This document shows positions 1 to 9,033 of a DNA stretch of 64,000 nucleotides, one piece after another. Source of the stretch: Obesumbacterium proteus (lineage in GTDB: Bacteria > Pseudomonadota > Gammaproteobacteria > Enterobacterales > Enterobacteriaceae); NCBI RefSeq assembly GCF_001586165.1, contig NZ_CP014608.1, positions 3,658,001-3,722,000 on the forward strand, given 5' to 3'. A program made the translations under genes and the position numbers. The stretch's first letter is position 1. Each line of letters starts with the position of its first letter. Below the pieces are notes generated by a model. It did no database searches, was not told the DNA's origin, and saw nothing but the letters and a program-made list of their open reading frames with translations.

Positions 1-293
1 CTTTTCTTAAAGCTAAGTTATAAAGCGAATCATTCAGGCTTGAGAAAAGTTATGAAGTAATGCATCGTTAAATTAACAAATGTAAGCAGATTCAACCATT
101 GATGATCTTATGAGCATTCAATAAGCCCACGAATAATGGGTTTCAGCAGAATGTTATGATGTGATTTTCTGAACAAAATTTGTGCTTATTACGTCAATAA
201 ATCATCACGGAAGTAAAACAAACTTATTGAAATAATGCAGATTTATGGCTGAAACGCTGAGCAGCAAGCCATTGAGAGAAATATGCTACCCAG
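1..293. other. Intergenic stretch left of ychE, no gene seen
   Basis: AT-rich sequence with no convincing reading frame on either strand. In E. coli the gene next to ychE is oppA, read in the same direction as ychE, so this stretch is probably the upstream region of an oppA gene that would lie to the left of the window on the minus strand. That is inference from synteny; no part of oppA itself can be seen. Confidence 0.4.
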
Positions 294-330
294 TTAAAAA
301 AACCGCCATCGGCAGCGCCGACAGCGGTTT
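293..330 (-). terminator. Intrinsic terminator after ychE
   Basis: Read on the minus strand, a GC-rich stem (AACCGCTGTCGGC pairing imperfectly with GCCGATGGCGGTT) is followed by a run of seven T. It lies about 35 bases beyond the ychE stop codon, in the right orientation to end that transcript before it reaches the presumed opp promoter region. Confidence 0.7.
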
Positions 331-363
331 CATCAGGTGGCTATATTTGCTGGATTGGCTGGT

Positions 364-1011
364 CTATAACAGGCCGGGGAAAATAGATCGTAGGCCTGTG
401 ACAATAAATTCAATGCCTAACGCCATTAATAGCAAACCCATTATTCGCGTGATGACGTTAATACCGGTTTGCCCTAACAGACGAACCAACAACGGCGCAG
501 CCCTAAACAGTAGCCAGCAACAAAACGCGAACAGAATAATGGCCAAAGAAAAACCGAGCAGATTTTGCCAGCCATGGTAACGAGAGCTCCACACTATTGT
601 TGAGCTGATTGCGCCGGGCCCGGCCATTAATGGCAACGCCAGCGGTACAACGCCCACGTTTTCTCGGATTGCGGTTTCTGATTTTTCTTGTTTGTTCTGC
701 TTATCTTCGCCCAGCTTCCCGCTAATCATCGACATCGCAATGGTCACCACCAAGATCCCACCCGCAATGCGGAAGGAATCAATCGAGATGCCAAAGAACA
801 TCAGTATTGAATCGCCCAGCAATAAAGAAGAGATCAAAATGATGGCAACCGACGTATTCGCCGTCAGGTTGGTTTTGTTGCGCGCTGCAACCGCCTGATA
901 GCTCGTCATACTGATAAACACCGGCAGAATACCCACTGGGTTTACCAATGCGAAGAGACCAACAAAAAACTTAATGTAACCAGATAAATCCAGCAAAGAC
1001 TGGCTCACCAT
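364..1011 (-). CDS. ychE: MarC-family inner membrane protein YchE
   Basis: A hydrophobic protein of about 215 residues that matches E. coli YchE along its length, including the family hallmarks FALVNPVG near the N-terminus and PLALPLMAGPGAISS in the middle. MarC proteins have six predicted membrane segments; their function is unknown, and an older link to multiple antibiotic resistance was not upheld. I take the second methionine (1011) as the start because GGAG stands just before it and the N-terminus then lines up with the E. coli protein; a longer frame starts at 1026. It is divergent from adhE, as in E. coli, and is followed by its own terminator. Confidence 0.9.
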   Translation of the reverse strand: MVSQSLLDLSGYIKFFVGLFALVNPVGILPVFISMTSYQAVAARNKTNLTANTSVAIILISSLLLGDSILMFFGISIDSFRIAGGILVVTIAMSMISGKLGEDKQNKQEKSETAIRENVGVVPLALPLMAGPGAISSTIVWSSRYHGWQNLLGFSLAIILFAFCCWLLFRAAPLLVRLLGQTGINVITRIMGLLLMALGIEFIVTGLRSIFPGLL

Positions 1012-1297
1012 GCTCTCCAAAACCATGTTAATAACGCGACTGTCATTCTTAACATTGTCACGAGCAAATCAGCGTGGTGAACAATGTTAGCAAATCACGA
1101 TAGAGTGATACGTTCTTGCGGCGTAATGTAATGGAAATAATGGCCCCGATCTATGCTCAATGTACTAATTTCTTACTGCATTTAATCGGAAGCGCAAAAA
1201 GAGGCTCATTGTTGCAAAAATGTTTTATTTTATCGATACTTCGCTGCAAAATACGGCTCTTTTAGTTGTTAATGATAAAAGCTCTCAACACCACATT

Positions 1298-1313
1298 GCT
1301 GAAAGGTGTCAGC
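1298..1313. promoter_or_regulatory. Possible Cra (FruR) operator upstream of adhE
   Basis: GCTGAAAGGTGTCAGC is an interrupted dyad: GCTGA on the left mirrors TCAGC on the right. Cra operators are dyads of the type GCTGAATCGATTCAGC, and Cra control of adhE is described for E. coli. The centre here departs from the consensus, so this is only a candidate. Confidence 0.35.
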
Positions 1314-1323
1314 TTGACATTTT

Positions 1324-1339
1324 TGTGAGCTATATCACA
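1324..1339. promoter_or_regulatory. Predicted CRP binding site upstream of adhE
   Basis: TGTGAGCTATATCACA is an exact match to the CRP consensus TGTGA-N6-TCACA. It lies about 265 bases before the adhE start and about 310 bases before ychE, so it could serve either gene. Function is inferred from the motif only. Confidence 0.6.
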
Positions 1340-1602
1340 AAACAACTACCTAAGAATGGGTAAGCTCAGAGTCACAGTAAAGGCCTGCTATTATCGTCTG
1401 GCCCACTGATTAGCAGAAAGCCAAACCGTTCATGTTTAACACAGGCTTTACTTCTCCACTGCTAGCTAAGCTGTTTTAGCAAATCAGCCAACGGGAACTT
1501 TTCAGTAAGTGAAGTTTCTGAAAGAGAGCACATTTATCTGTCTATACTTGTTGCTTGTGCGGCTCATTGACTAAAAAAGTTTAACATTATCAGGAGAGCA
1601 TT

Positions 1603-4272
1603 ATGGCTGTAACCAATATCGCTGAACTAGATGCGTTAGTAGCACGTGTTAAAAAAGCCCAGCGTGAGTTTGCCAATTACACTCAAGAACAAGTAGATAA
1701 AATCTTCCGCGCCGCCGCTCTGGCAGCTGCTGATGCCCGTATCCCATTGGCTAAATTAGCCGTTGAGGAATCAGGTATGGGTATCGTGGAAGACAAAGTG
1801 ATTAAAAACCACTTTGCATCCGAATATATCTATAACGCCTACAAAGATGAAAAAACCTGTGGCATCCTGTCTCAGGACGACACTTTCGGTACTATCACTA
1901 TCGCTGAACCTATCGGTATCATCTGCGGTATCGTACCGACCACTAACCCAACGTCTACGGCCATCTTCAAGGCATTAATCAGCCTGAAAACCCGTAACGG
2001 TATCATCTTCTCTCCGCATCCTCGTGCCAAAAACGCCACGAATAAAGCCGCGGATATCGTTCTGCAAGCTGCTATCGCAGCTGGTGCACCAAAAGACATC
2101 ATCGGCTGGATCGATCAGCCTAGCGTTGAACTGTCTAACCAACTGATGCATCACCCTGACATTAACCTGATTCTGGCCACCGGTGGTCCGGGCATGGTTA
2201 AAGCGGCATATAGCTCTGGTAAACCTGCTATCGGCGTTGGTGCTGGTAACACGCCGGTTGTTGTTGACGAAACTGCCGACATCAAACGTGTTGTTGCTTC
2301 TATCCTGATGTCTAAAACCTTCGACAACGGCGTAATCTGTGCTTCAGAACAGTCTGTTATCGTGGTTGACTCTGTATATGATGCAGTACGTGAGCGTTTT
2401 GCGACTCACGGCGGCTATATGCTGCAAGGTAAAGAATTGAAAGCCGTTCAGGATATCATCCTGAAAAACGGTGGCCTGAACGCAGCCATCGTAGGTCAGC
2501 CAGCCACTGAAATTGCAAAAATGGCCGGCATTACCGTTCCAGCAACCACCAAGATCCTGATTGGTGAAGTGAAAGTTGTTGATGAGTCTGAGCCATTCGC
2601 TCATGAAAAACTGTCTCCAACGCTGGCAATGTACCGCGCTAAAAACTTTGAAGAAGCCGTCACTAAAGCTGAGAAACTGGTAGAGATGGGTGGTATCGGC
2701 CATACCTCTTGCCTGTACACCGATCAGGATAACCAACCTGAGCGTGTGAACTACTTCGGCGAAAAAATGAAGACTGCACGTATCCTGATCAACACCCCTG
2801 CTTCTCAGGGTGGTATCGGTGACCTGTATAACTTCAAACTTGCTCCATCTTTGACTCTGGGTTGTGGTTCTTGGGGTGGTAACTCCATCTCTGAAAACGT
2901 CGGGCCTAAACACCTGATGAACAAAAAAACCGTGGCGAAGCGAGCAGAAAACATGTTGTGGCATAAACTTCCGAAATCTATCTACTTCCGCCGTGGCTCT
3001 CTGCCAATCGCGCTGGATGAAGTAGCATCTGACGGTGCAAAACGTGCCTTCATCGTGACTGACCGCTTCCTGTTCAACAACGGTTACGCAGATCAGATCA
3101 CCAAAGTTCTGAAAGGTCACGGGATCGAAACTGAAGTCTTCTTCGAGGTTGAAGCTGACCCAACGCTGAGCATCGTGCGTAAAGGTGCTGAGCTGATGAA
3201 CTCCTTCAAACCAGACGTGATTATCGCGCTGGGCGGTGGTTCACCAATGGACGCAGCTAAAATCATGTGGGTGATGTACGAACATCCAGAAACTCACTTT
3301 GAAGAACTGGCACTGCGCTTCATGGATATCCGTAAGCGTATCTACAAATTCCCTAAAATGGGCGTGAAAGCGAAAATGATCGCCGTCACCACCACTTCAG
3401 GTACCGGTTCAGAAGTGACTCCGTTCGCCGTGGTAACCGATGATGCAACCGGCCAGAAATATCCATTGGCTGACTATGCATTAACACCAGACATGGCAAT
3501 CGTTGATGCGAACTTAGTGATGAACATGCCAAAATCACTGTGTGCGTTCGGTGGTTTGGATGCCGTAACTCATGCTCTGGAAGCTTACGTTTCTGTCCTG
3601 GCTAACGAATACTCTGACGGTCAGGCTCTGCAAGCGCTGAAACTCCTGAAAGAAAACCTGCCTGCAAGCTACCATGAAGGGGCTAAAAACCCAGTTGCTC
3701 GTGAACGTGTTCACAATGCGGCAACTATCGCGGGTATCGCATTTGCCAACGCCTTCTTGGGTGTATGTCACTCCATGGCCCACAAACTGGGTTCTGAGTT
3801 CCATATCCCACACGGCTTAGCAAACGCCCTGCTGATTTCTAACGTTATCCGCTATAACGCGAACGATAACCCAACTAAACAGACTGCATTCAGCCAGTAT
3901 GACCGCCCTCAGGCTCGTCGTCGCTATGCTGAAATCGCAGACCATTTAGGTCTGAGCGCACCGGGCGACCGTACTGCTGCGAAGATTGAAAAACTGTTGG
4001 TATGGTTGGATAGCATCAAGGCAGATCTGGGTATTCCAGCATCTATCCGTGAAGCTGGCGTTCAAGAAGCAGACTTCTTGGCTAAAGTTGACAAACTGTC
4101 TGAAGATGCGTTCGATGACCAGTGTACCGGTGCGAACCCGCGCTACCCACTGATCTCTGAGCTGAAGCAAATTCTGATGGATACTTTCTACGGCCGTGAG
4201 TTCAGCGAATCACACGAAGTTGAAGCTGTAAAAGCACCTGCGGCTAAAGCTGAGAAAAAATCTAAGAAATAA
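1603..4272 (+). CDS. adhE: Bifunctional aldehyde-alcohol dehydrogenase AdhE
   Basis: Reduces acetyl-CoA to acetaldehyde and then to ethanol with NADH, the main route of ethanol fermentation; the enzyme forms long cytoplasmic filaments (spirosomes). The 889 residues carry an N-terminal CoA-acylating aldehyde dehydrogenase half (about 1-440) with the catalytic cysteine at residue 246 in NGVICASEQ, and a C-terminal iron alcohol dehydrogenase half (about 450-870) with GGGSPMDAAK for NAD binding and iron ligands D653 and H657 in GGLDAVTHALEAY, plus further histidines in HSMAHKLGSEFHIPHG. Length and residue numbering match E. coli AdhE (891 residues). AGGAG stands seven bases before the ATG. Its likely terminator has been pushed about 640 bases downstream by an IS200-type insertion. 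Confidence 0.98.
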   Translation: MAVTNIAELDALVARVKKAQREFANYTQEQVDKIFRAAALAAADARIPLAKLAVEESGMGIVEDKVIKNHFASEYIYNAYKDEKTCGILSQDDTFGTITIAEPIGIICGIVPTTNPTSTAIFKALISLKTRNGIIFSPHPRAKNATNKAADIVLQAAIAAGAPKDIIGWIDQPSVELSNQLMHHPDINLILATGGPGMVKAAYSSGKPAIGVGAGNTPVVVDETADIKRVVASILMSKTFDNGVICASEQSVIVVDSVYDAVRERFATHGGYMLQGKELKAVQDIILKNGGLNAAIVGQPATEIAKMAGITVPATTKILIGEVKVVDESEPFAHEKLSPTLAMYRAKNFEEAVTKAEKLVEMGGIGHTSCLYTDQDNQPERVNYFGEKMKTARILINTPASQGGIGDLYNFKLAPSLTLGCGSWGGNSISENVGPKHLMNKKTVAKRAENMLWHKLPKSIYFRRGSLPIALDEVASDGAKRAFIVTDRFLFNNGYADQITKVLKGHGIETEVFFEVEADPTLSIVRKGAELMNSFKPDVIIALGGGSPMDAAKIMWVMYEHPETHFEELALRFMDIRKRIYKFPKMGVKAKMIAVTTTSGTGSEVTPFAVVTDDATGQKYPLADYALTPDMAIVDANLVMNMPKSLCAFGGLDAVTHALEAYVSVLANEYSDGQALQALKLLKENLPASYHEGAKNPVARERVHNAATIAGIAFANAFLGVCHSMAHKLGSEFHIPHGLANALLISNVIRYNANDNPTKQTAFSQYDRPQARRRYAEIADHLGLSAPGDRTAAKIEKLLVWLDSIKADLGIPASIREAGVQEADFLAKVDKLSEDAFDDQCTGANPRYPLISELKQILMDTFYGREFSESHEVEAVKAPAAKAEKKSKK

Positions 4273-4289
4273 TTAGATTCTCTAATGTA

Positions 4290-4903
4290 AAAATCCACCT
4301 CTTGAAGAGGTGGCTTTAAATGGGGCCCCCTAAAAGGGGGCCTTGTTCGTTTTAATCCTGTAATAACGCCATTTGCTGTTCGTATTCTTGGTCTTTCTTA
4401 TCCTGATGCCTCACGTAGCGCCTGATAATTTCTTCGTTCACTCCAACTGTGTCGGCAAAATATCCCCTCGCCCAAAAATGATTACCCCACAGCTTCTTTC
4501 GTATATGCGGAAACTTGTTGTAGAGACGAATAGCGGTGCGCCCTTTCAGGACGCCCATCAGCGTTGAGATCGAGAGTTTCGGTGGGATCATCACGACAAG
4601 ATGAACATGGTCTGGCTGAACATTCAGTTCAAGTACCTCACAATCTTTCATATTGCAAAGTATATAAACTGAGCGATAAAGTTCTTTACCTACCGCCCCT
4701 GCTAAAACCTTGTAGCGATACTTTGGCGTCCACACCAAGTGATATTTGCAACGCCAGAATACATGTGCTGAACTTCTATAACTGCTCATGTCAGTGATTT
4801 CCTTCTTACTTGTGGTGAGTAAGCTGGAATTTTCTGGCATGGGCTTCCTTCAGGCTATAGCCTCACAGGGACAATCACCACCTCCCGAGGAGGTGGTTTA
4901 AAG
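4290..4903 (-). mobile_element. IS200/IS605-family element with tnpA only
   Basis: A single transposase gene is framed by two similar hairpins instead of terminal inverted repeats, as expected for single-strand transposing IS200/IS605 elements: CCACCTCTTGAAGAGGTGG at 4295-4313 and a 9-bp stem with a CGA loop at 4877-4897. Both are followed on the plus strand by a TTTAAA block. A further 12-base palindrome AGGCTATAGCCT at 4852-4863 lies in the leader of tnpA, where IS200 elements have translation- and transcription-blocking structures. A second GC-rich hairpin (about 4323-4341) lies just after tnpA. Exact cleavage points cannot be set by eye; boundaries are approximate to about 10 bases. Confidence 0.85.
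4352..4789 (-). CDS. tnpA: IS200/IS605-family transposase TnpA (Y1, HUH)
   Basis: A 145-residue single-tyrosine transposase. The metal-binding HUH motif is visible as PDHVHLVV, and the catalytic tyrosine lies in WARGYFADTVG. The N-terminal FWRCKYHLVWTPKYR is typical of the family. The frame is open from 4840, but I choose the ATG at 4789 because AAGGAA stands nine bases upstream and homologues begin near SSYRSSAH. The gene looks intact. No tnpB or IscB-like partner is present. It faces adhE tail to tail. Confidence 0.92.
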   Translation of the reverse strand: MSSYRSSAHVFWRCKYHLVWTPKYRYKVLAGAVGKELYRSVYILCNMKDCEVLELNVQPDHVHLVVMIPPKLSISTLMGVLKGRTAIRLYNKFPHIRKKLWGNHFWARGYFADTVGVNEEIIRRYVRHQDKKDQEYEQQMALLQD

Positions 4904-4911
4904 CTGACAAT

Positions 4912-4938
4912 AAAAGCCCGCCACTGGCGGGCTTTTTT
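4912..4938 (+). terminator. Strong intrinsic terminator, probably the original adhE terminator
   Basis: GCCCGCC and GGCGGGC form a 7-bp GC stem with loop ACT, followed by six T on the plus strand and preceded by four A. It is just beyond the outer end of the IS200-type element. As adhE has no comparable terminator directly after its stop codon, this was probably its terminator before the insertion. Confidence 0.8.
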
Positions 4939-5301
4939 GTGCCTATTGAATACCGCGCTTCACCCAATACATTTCTATCCTCTATCAGAGGATGGAAAGG
5001 CATATCGCACGTTCACGAGATTAAACATCCAACTCCCCCACTCCACGCAGCAATATTCAGTCCGCATCGCAAACCTTACTGAGATTAAAAATTAGGCGTT
5101 AGGGAAATGAAATATAATGGAAGACATTGCGGGATACGACGCCAGTACATCACCATCGGTACTGAAATATGGTGAGAGTAATGTTAGACAATGTACAAAC
5201 TTGGACTGGAGGGATGGGTTTATCATTCAGCACACGCCCTGAGACGGCGTGTGCATCAATATCTATACTCTATCTATAGTAGGCAGCAACCTACGCGAGT
5301 A
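4939..5301. other. Intergenic stretch between IS200 element and tdk
   Basis: No credible gene. One strong hairpin at 5230-5254 (9-bp stem, GCACACGCC pairing with GGCGTGTGC, 7-base loop) lies 47 bases beyond the tdk stop. Neither side has a proper T run, so it may be a processing or weak termination signal for tdk. In E. coli K-12 the adhE-tdk interval also holds only a remnant gene. Confidence 0.5.
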
Positions 5302-5877
5302 TCACGCTAGCGCGTCTTTATAATGCTTACGGCAGACGGAGACATAGCTTTCATTACCGCCAATCACAACCTGCTCGCCATCCTTTAATGCTTTACCGTG
5401 CTCATCTAGACGAAGCACCATATTCGCTTTGCGTCCGCAATGGCAAATCGTTTTAAGCTCAACCAACTTATCAGCCCAGGCTAATAGGTATTGGCTTCCC
5501 CCAAACAGCTCACCACGAAAATCTGTTCTTAGTCCGTAGCATAATACAGGGATATCCAAACTATCCACGACATCAGAAAGTTGATTAACCTGATCTTTAG
5601 TCAGGAATTGGCATTCATCCACTAACACGCAGTTGACTGGTAAAAGATCATTTTCCTGCCGAATCATTTCGAACAAAGGTGTTTCACTATTATAAAGTTG
5701 AGCCTGTGAACTCAGACCAATACGTGAGCTCACCTTTCCCACACCAAAACGATTGTCAATTTCTGCGGTAAACACCAGCGTGCGCATTCCTCGTTCCTGA
5801 TAGTTATAGGAAGATTGAAGTAACGCCGTTGATTTGCCTGCATTCATTGCTGAATAATAAAAATATAGTTGTGCCAC
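5302..5877 (-). CDS. tdk: Thymidine kinase
   Basis: Phosphorylates thymidine and deoxyuridine with ATP in the salvage pathway (type II thymidine kinase). The 191-residue protein matches E. coli Tdk (205 residues) but lacks its short C-terminal tail. The P-loop SAMNAGKS is at residues 9-16, the catalytic base E88 is in VDECQFL, the conserved LCYGLRTDFRGELF follows, and the zinc site is seen in CHCGRK and near the C-terminus in CRKHY. It starts at a GTG, with a weak AGCAGG upstream; I keep this start because the protein begins at MAQLYFYYSA like its homologues. It is convergent with adhE, as in E. coli. Confidence 0.95.
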   Translation of the reverse strand: MAQLYFYYSAMNAGKSTALLQSSYNYQERGMRTLVFTAEIDNRFGVGKVSSRIGLSSQAQLYNSETPLFEMIRQENDLLPVNCVLVDECQFLTKDQVNQLSDVVDSLDIPVLCYGLRTDFRGELFGGSQYLLAWADKLVELKTICHCGRKANMVLRLDEHGKALKDGEQVVIGGNESYVSVCRKHYKDALA

Positions 5878-6140
5878 AACCTGCTCTAAGCCCCATATAG
5901 AATCGCGTAACTAGCCAGATTTTATCACAGGCAACGCACTGATGATGGCATAAAATTATGAAAAAAAACGTCTAGCCAATCGCGTTATTCTTAAAGCCTG
6001 AATCTATATCAATATCTGATAAAACAATATTTTGTCTAAAAATGCGAGGGACACAACACTCTGTTAAGAAATGATGTTACATCAAACTCTGATTTTGCTA
6101 ATTGATGGGATCGTTACTATAAAGGGCTTTAGCACCCTAG

Positions 6141-7335
6141 GGAAGGTGCGAACAAGTCCCTGATATGAGATCATGTTTGTCATCTGGAGCCATGGAACAG
6201 GGTTCATCATGAGTCATCAACTTACCTTCGCCGACAGTGAATTCAGCAGTAAGCGCCGTCAGACCAGAAAAGAGATTTTCTTGTCCCGCATGGAGCAGAT
6301 TCTGCCATGGCAAAACATGGTGGAAGTCATCGAGCCGTTTTACCCCAAGGCTGGTAATGGCCGGCGACCTTATCCGCTGGAAACCATGCTACGCATTCAC
6401 TGCATGCAGCATTGGTACAACCTGAGCGATGGCGCGATGGAAGATGCTCTGTACGAAATCGCCTCCATGCGTCTGTTTGCCCGGTTATCCCTGGATAGCG
6501 CCCTGCCGGATCGCACCACCATCATGAATTTCCGCCACCTGCTGGAGCAGCATCAACTGGCCCGCCAATTGTTCAAGACCATCAATCGCTGGCTGGCCGA
6601 AGCAGGCGTCATGATGACTCAAGGCACCTTGGTCGATGCCACCATCATTGAGGCACCCAGCTCGACCAAGAACAAAGAGCAGCAACGCGATCCGGAGATG
6701 CATCAGACCAAGAAAGGCAATCAGTGGCACTTTGGCATGAAGGCCCACATTGGTGTCGATGCCAAGAGTGGCCTGACCCACAGCCTAGTCACCACCGCGG
6801 CCAACGAGCATGACCTCAATCAGCTGGGTAATCTGCTGCATGGAGAGGAGCAATTTGTCTCAGCCGATGCCGGCTACCAAGGGGCGCCACAGCGCGAGGA
6901 GCTGGCCGAGGTGGATGTGGACTGGCTGATCGCCGAGCGCCCCGGCAAGGTAAGAACCTTGAAACAGCATCCACGCAAGAACAAAACGGCCATCAACATC
7001 GAATACATGAAAGCCAGCATCCGGGCCAAGGTGGAGCACCCATTTCGCATCATCAAGCGACAGTTCGGCTTCGTGAAAGCCAGATACAAGGGGTTGCTGA
7101 AAAACGATAACCAACTGGCGATGTTATTCACGCTGGCCAACCTGTTTCGGGCGGACCAAATGATACGTCAGTGGGAGAGATCTCACTAAAAACTGGGGAT
7201 AACGCCTTAAATGGCGAAGAAACGGTCTAAATAGGCTGATTCAAGGCATTTACGGGAGAAAAAATCGGCTCAAACATGAAGAAATGAAATGACTGAGTCA
7301 GCCGAGAAGAATTTCCCCGCTTATTCGCACCTTCC
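6141..7335 (+). mobile_element. IS5, left copy, complete
   Basis: Exactly 1195 bases from GGAAGGTGCGAACAAG to the matching inverted end CTTATTCGCACCTTCC, the known length and ends of IS5. One intact transposase gene. Flanking bases are CTAG on the left and TTAG on the right, so there is no target duplication of its own. Its right end cuts a glycosyltransferase gene. Confidence 0.97.
6173..7189 (+). CDS. insH: IS5 transposase (InsH type)
   Basis: DDE transposase of the IS5 group, 338 residues when read from the first ATG; a shorter start at 6209 (MSHQLTFADSEF) gives the commonly annotated 326-residue form. Nearly identical to E. coli InsH. Catalytic region features include DATIIEAP, VSADAGYQGAP and RAKVEHPFRI. 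It differs from the right-hand copy by at least two residues: glycine instead of arginine at residue 8 (WSHGTG) and isoleucine instead of threonine in AINIEYM. The frame is intact, so it could be active. Confidence 0.95.
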   Translation: MFVIWSHGTGFIMSHQLTFADSEFSSKRRQTRKEIFLSRMEQILPWQNMVEVIEPFYPKAGNGRRPYPLETMLRIHCMQHWYNLSDGAMEDALYEIASMRLFARLSLDSALPDRTTIMNFRHLLEQHQLARQLFKTINRWLAEAGVMMTQGTLVDATIIEAPSSTKNKEQQRDPEMHQTKKGNQWHFGMKAHIGVDAKSGLTHSLVTTAANEHDLNQLGNLLHGEEQFVSADAGYQGAPQREELAEVDVDWLIAERPGKVRTLKQHPRKNKTAINIEYMKASIRAKVEHPFRIIKRQFGFVKARYKGLLKNDNQLAMLFTLANLFRADQMIRQWERSH

Positions 7336-7988
7336 TTAGTTTAACGAACGAAGATGCATCCAAATATGCTAAATGGCTTGATAAGAGACGACATATTGTT
7401 ATTCCTAACATAGTCGAAGAGGTTAGAACAGGGACAGCAACCGATTTAGTAAGAGAGAATACAGTTCTGGCCGTTGGACGGTTGTGTGAGCAAAAAGGCT
7501 TTGATCTTCTATTAAAAGCATGGAATATAGCAAACACAACAGGCTGGAATCTTAAAATTATAGGTGAAGGAAATGATAGGGAATATTTACAGCAGTTAAT
7601 TAAAGATTATGGTATCTCTAATGCATCTCTAGTCGGATTTAAAAATAATCTTGACAGTGAGTATGCATCTGCAAAAGTATTTATTTTATCGTCTAGATAT
7701 GAAGGGCTTGGGATGGTGCTACTCGAAGCTTTATCTCATGGTTTAGCTTGTATTAGTTTTGACTGTCCAGCAGGGCCAAAGAGCATTTTATCTAAGAATA
7801 ATGGTATTCTTGTGCCCGCCGGCGATGTTAATAAGTTAGCTATTACGATTAGCGAACTTCTTAGTGACAATAAACGTATTAAAAAATATTGCAGTATTGG
7901 ACCAAATAGCATTGACAAATATAAAAAGGCTAATGTGCAAAACTCATGGCTGAAACTTATTAAAATGGTAAATAACAATGCAATATGA
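7336..7988 (+). pseudogene. GT4 glycosyltransferase, N-terminus removed by IS5
   Basis: The reading frame is open from the IS5 edge (first full codon 7338), so the gene entered from the left and lost roughly its first 150 residues. What remains, about 216 residues, is the C-terminal Rossmann half of a GT4 glycosyltransferase: the motif TVLAVGRLCEQKGFDLLLKAW, and the nucleotide-sugar binding E-X7-E motif in SSRYEGLGMVLLEALSHG. It would have added a sugar to the O-unit on undecaprenyl phosphate at the cytoplasmic membrane face. It overlaps the next gene by 11 bases. Without the acceptor domain it should be inactive. Confidence 0.85.
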
Positions 7989-9033
7989 TTTAACCTTCAT
8001 CACTAACATTCCAGCATTTTATAAAGTAAATCTATTTAATAGACTTAATGAGTTTCTAAAAATAAAGGTTATTTTTATTTCTAAGACATCAGAAATAAGA
8101 AGTGATGACTTTTATGGCCGTGAGTTGGCGTTTGATCATATTTTTCTGTCTTCAACGCCGTATGAAAATAGAAATAAGCTGCAGGTATTACTCTTTCTTG
8201 CAGGGGGAGTTATTAAAAACTAAAAGTAAGTTTTTTATATTTTCCGGGTGGGAAACAAAAGAGGCTTGTTTATGTTCTTATCTTACACCAAAAAATAAAA
8301 ATGCAATTGTAGTAGAGAGTAGCGTACTTGAATCTGAATTATCGGGTATAAAGTTTTTTTTGAAAAAAAATATTTGAACAGAATGAGTATAGGATTACCA
8401 TCTGGACTACTTCAAAAGTCAGTTTTATCGGTGCTTAATTTTCAAGATGATATTTTTATCACTCACGGAGTCGGCATATCAAATTATACCCGAGATGATT
8501 TTTCAAAATGCATTGAGACAGAGAAAACTAATAACGGGTTAGATTTTTTATATATTGGTAGATTATCGCCAGAAAAAAATTTGAATCTTCTAATTAAAGC
8601 ATTTAATGATCTATCCCATAGACTTACTATAGTTGGCTCTGGCCCACAAGAAAGAGAATTACAAAAACTAGCAAAAAGCAATATTTTATTTCTTGGGTAT
8701 AAAAATAATTCAGATCTGGCTTCAGTTTTTAAAGACTCAGATGTGTTTATCTTACCGTCACTTTCTGAGCCTTGGGGGCTAGTTGTAGAGGAAGCTTTAA
8801 TCTCTGGAGTTCCTGTTCTTGTCAGTGACAAAGTTGGTTGCAAAGATGATTTAGTGACAAATGACGTTGGGCTAGTCTTTGAGGCGGAAAGTATAAATAG
8901 CTTATTAAACGCGATACATGAAATAGAAAAAAACATTCTATTCTATAAAAATAATCTAAAAGAGAAAAATTATTCTTATTTGAGCAAGAAGCAACTTAAT
9001 GTGTATGGATCATTGATCGGCAAGAACATTTAA
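7978..9033 (+). pseudogene. GT4 glycosyltransferase broken by two frameshifts
   Basis: Three consecutive open pieces form one GT4 protein of about 350 residues: 7978-8223 (MQYDLTFITNIPAFYKVNLF), then KSKFFIFSGWETKEA in the next frame up to about 8377, then the first frame again from about 8365 to 9033 with DFLYIGRLSPEKNLNLLIKAF and the E-X7-E motif in LSEPWGLVVEEALISG. The first shift behaves as one extra base between about 8185 and 8223 (a G5 tract at 8203-8207 is one candidate). The second behaves as one lost base in the T8/A8 tracts at 8354-8370; an A9 would give KKKYLNRMS. Either the gene is dead or there are two sequencing errors. Confidence 0.8.

Larger units (their letters stand above)
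1012..1602. promoter_or_regulatory. Divergent ychE-adhE control region
   Basis: About 590 bases without a gene between two divergent genes. The length fits the long regulated leader known for adhE of E. coli, which responds to redox state, Cra, Fis and other inputs. Inside it I see a Cra-like dyad (1298-1313), directly followed by TTGACA, and a perfect CRP consensus (1324-1339). The AdhE ribosome binding site AGGAG is at 1592-1596. I could not place a convincing -10/-35 pair. Confidence 0.6.

Noticed and set aside
2344..3120. A 258-codon frame on the minus strand inside adhE.
   Set aside because: It lies wholly antisense to a firmly identified gene, its protein has no domain-like features, and it follows from the codon pattern of adhE.
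5230..5254. 9-bp hairpin after tdk considered as intrinsic terminator.
   Set aside because: No T run on either side, so only noted within the intergenic entry.
5878..6140. Expected hns gene beside tdk.
   Set aside because: No H-NS-like frame is found in the 260 bases before IS5 nor after the right IS5.
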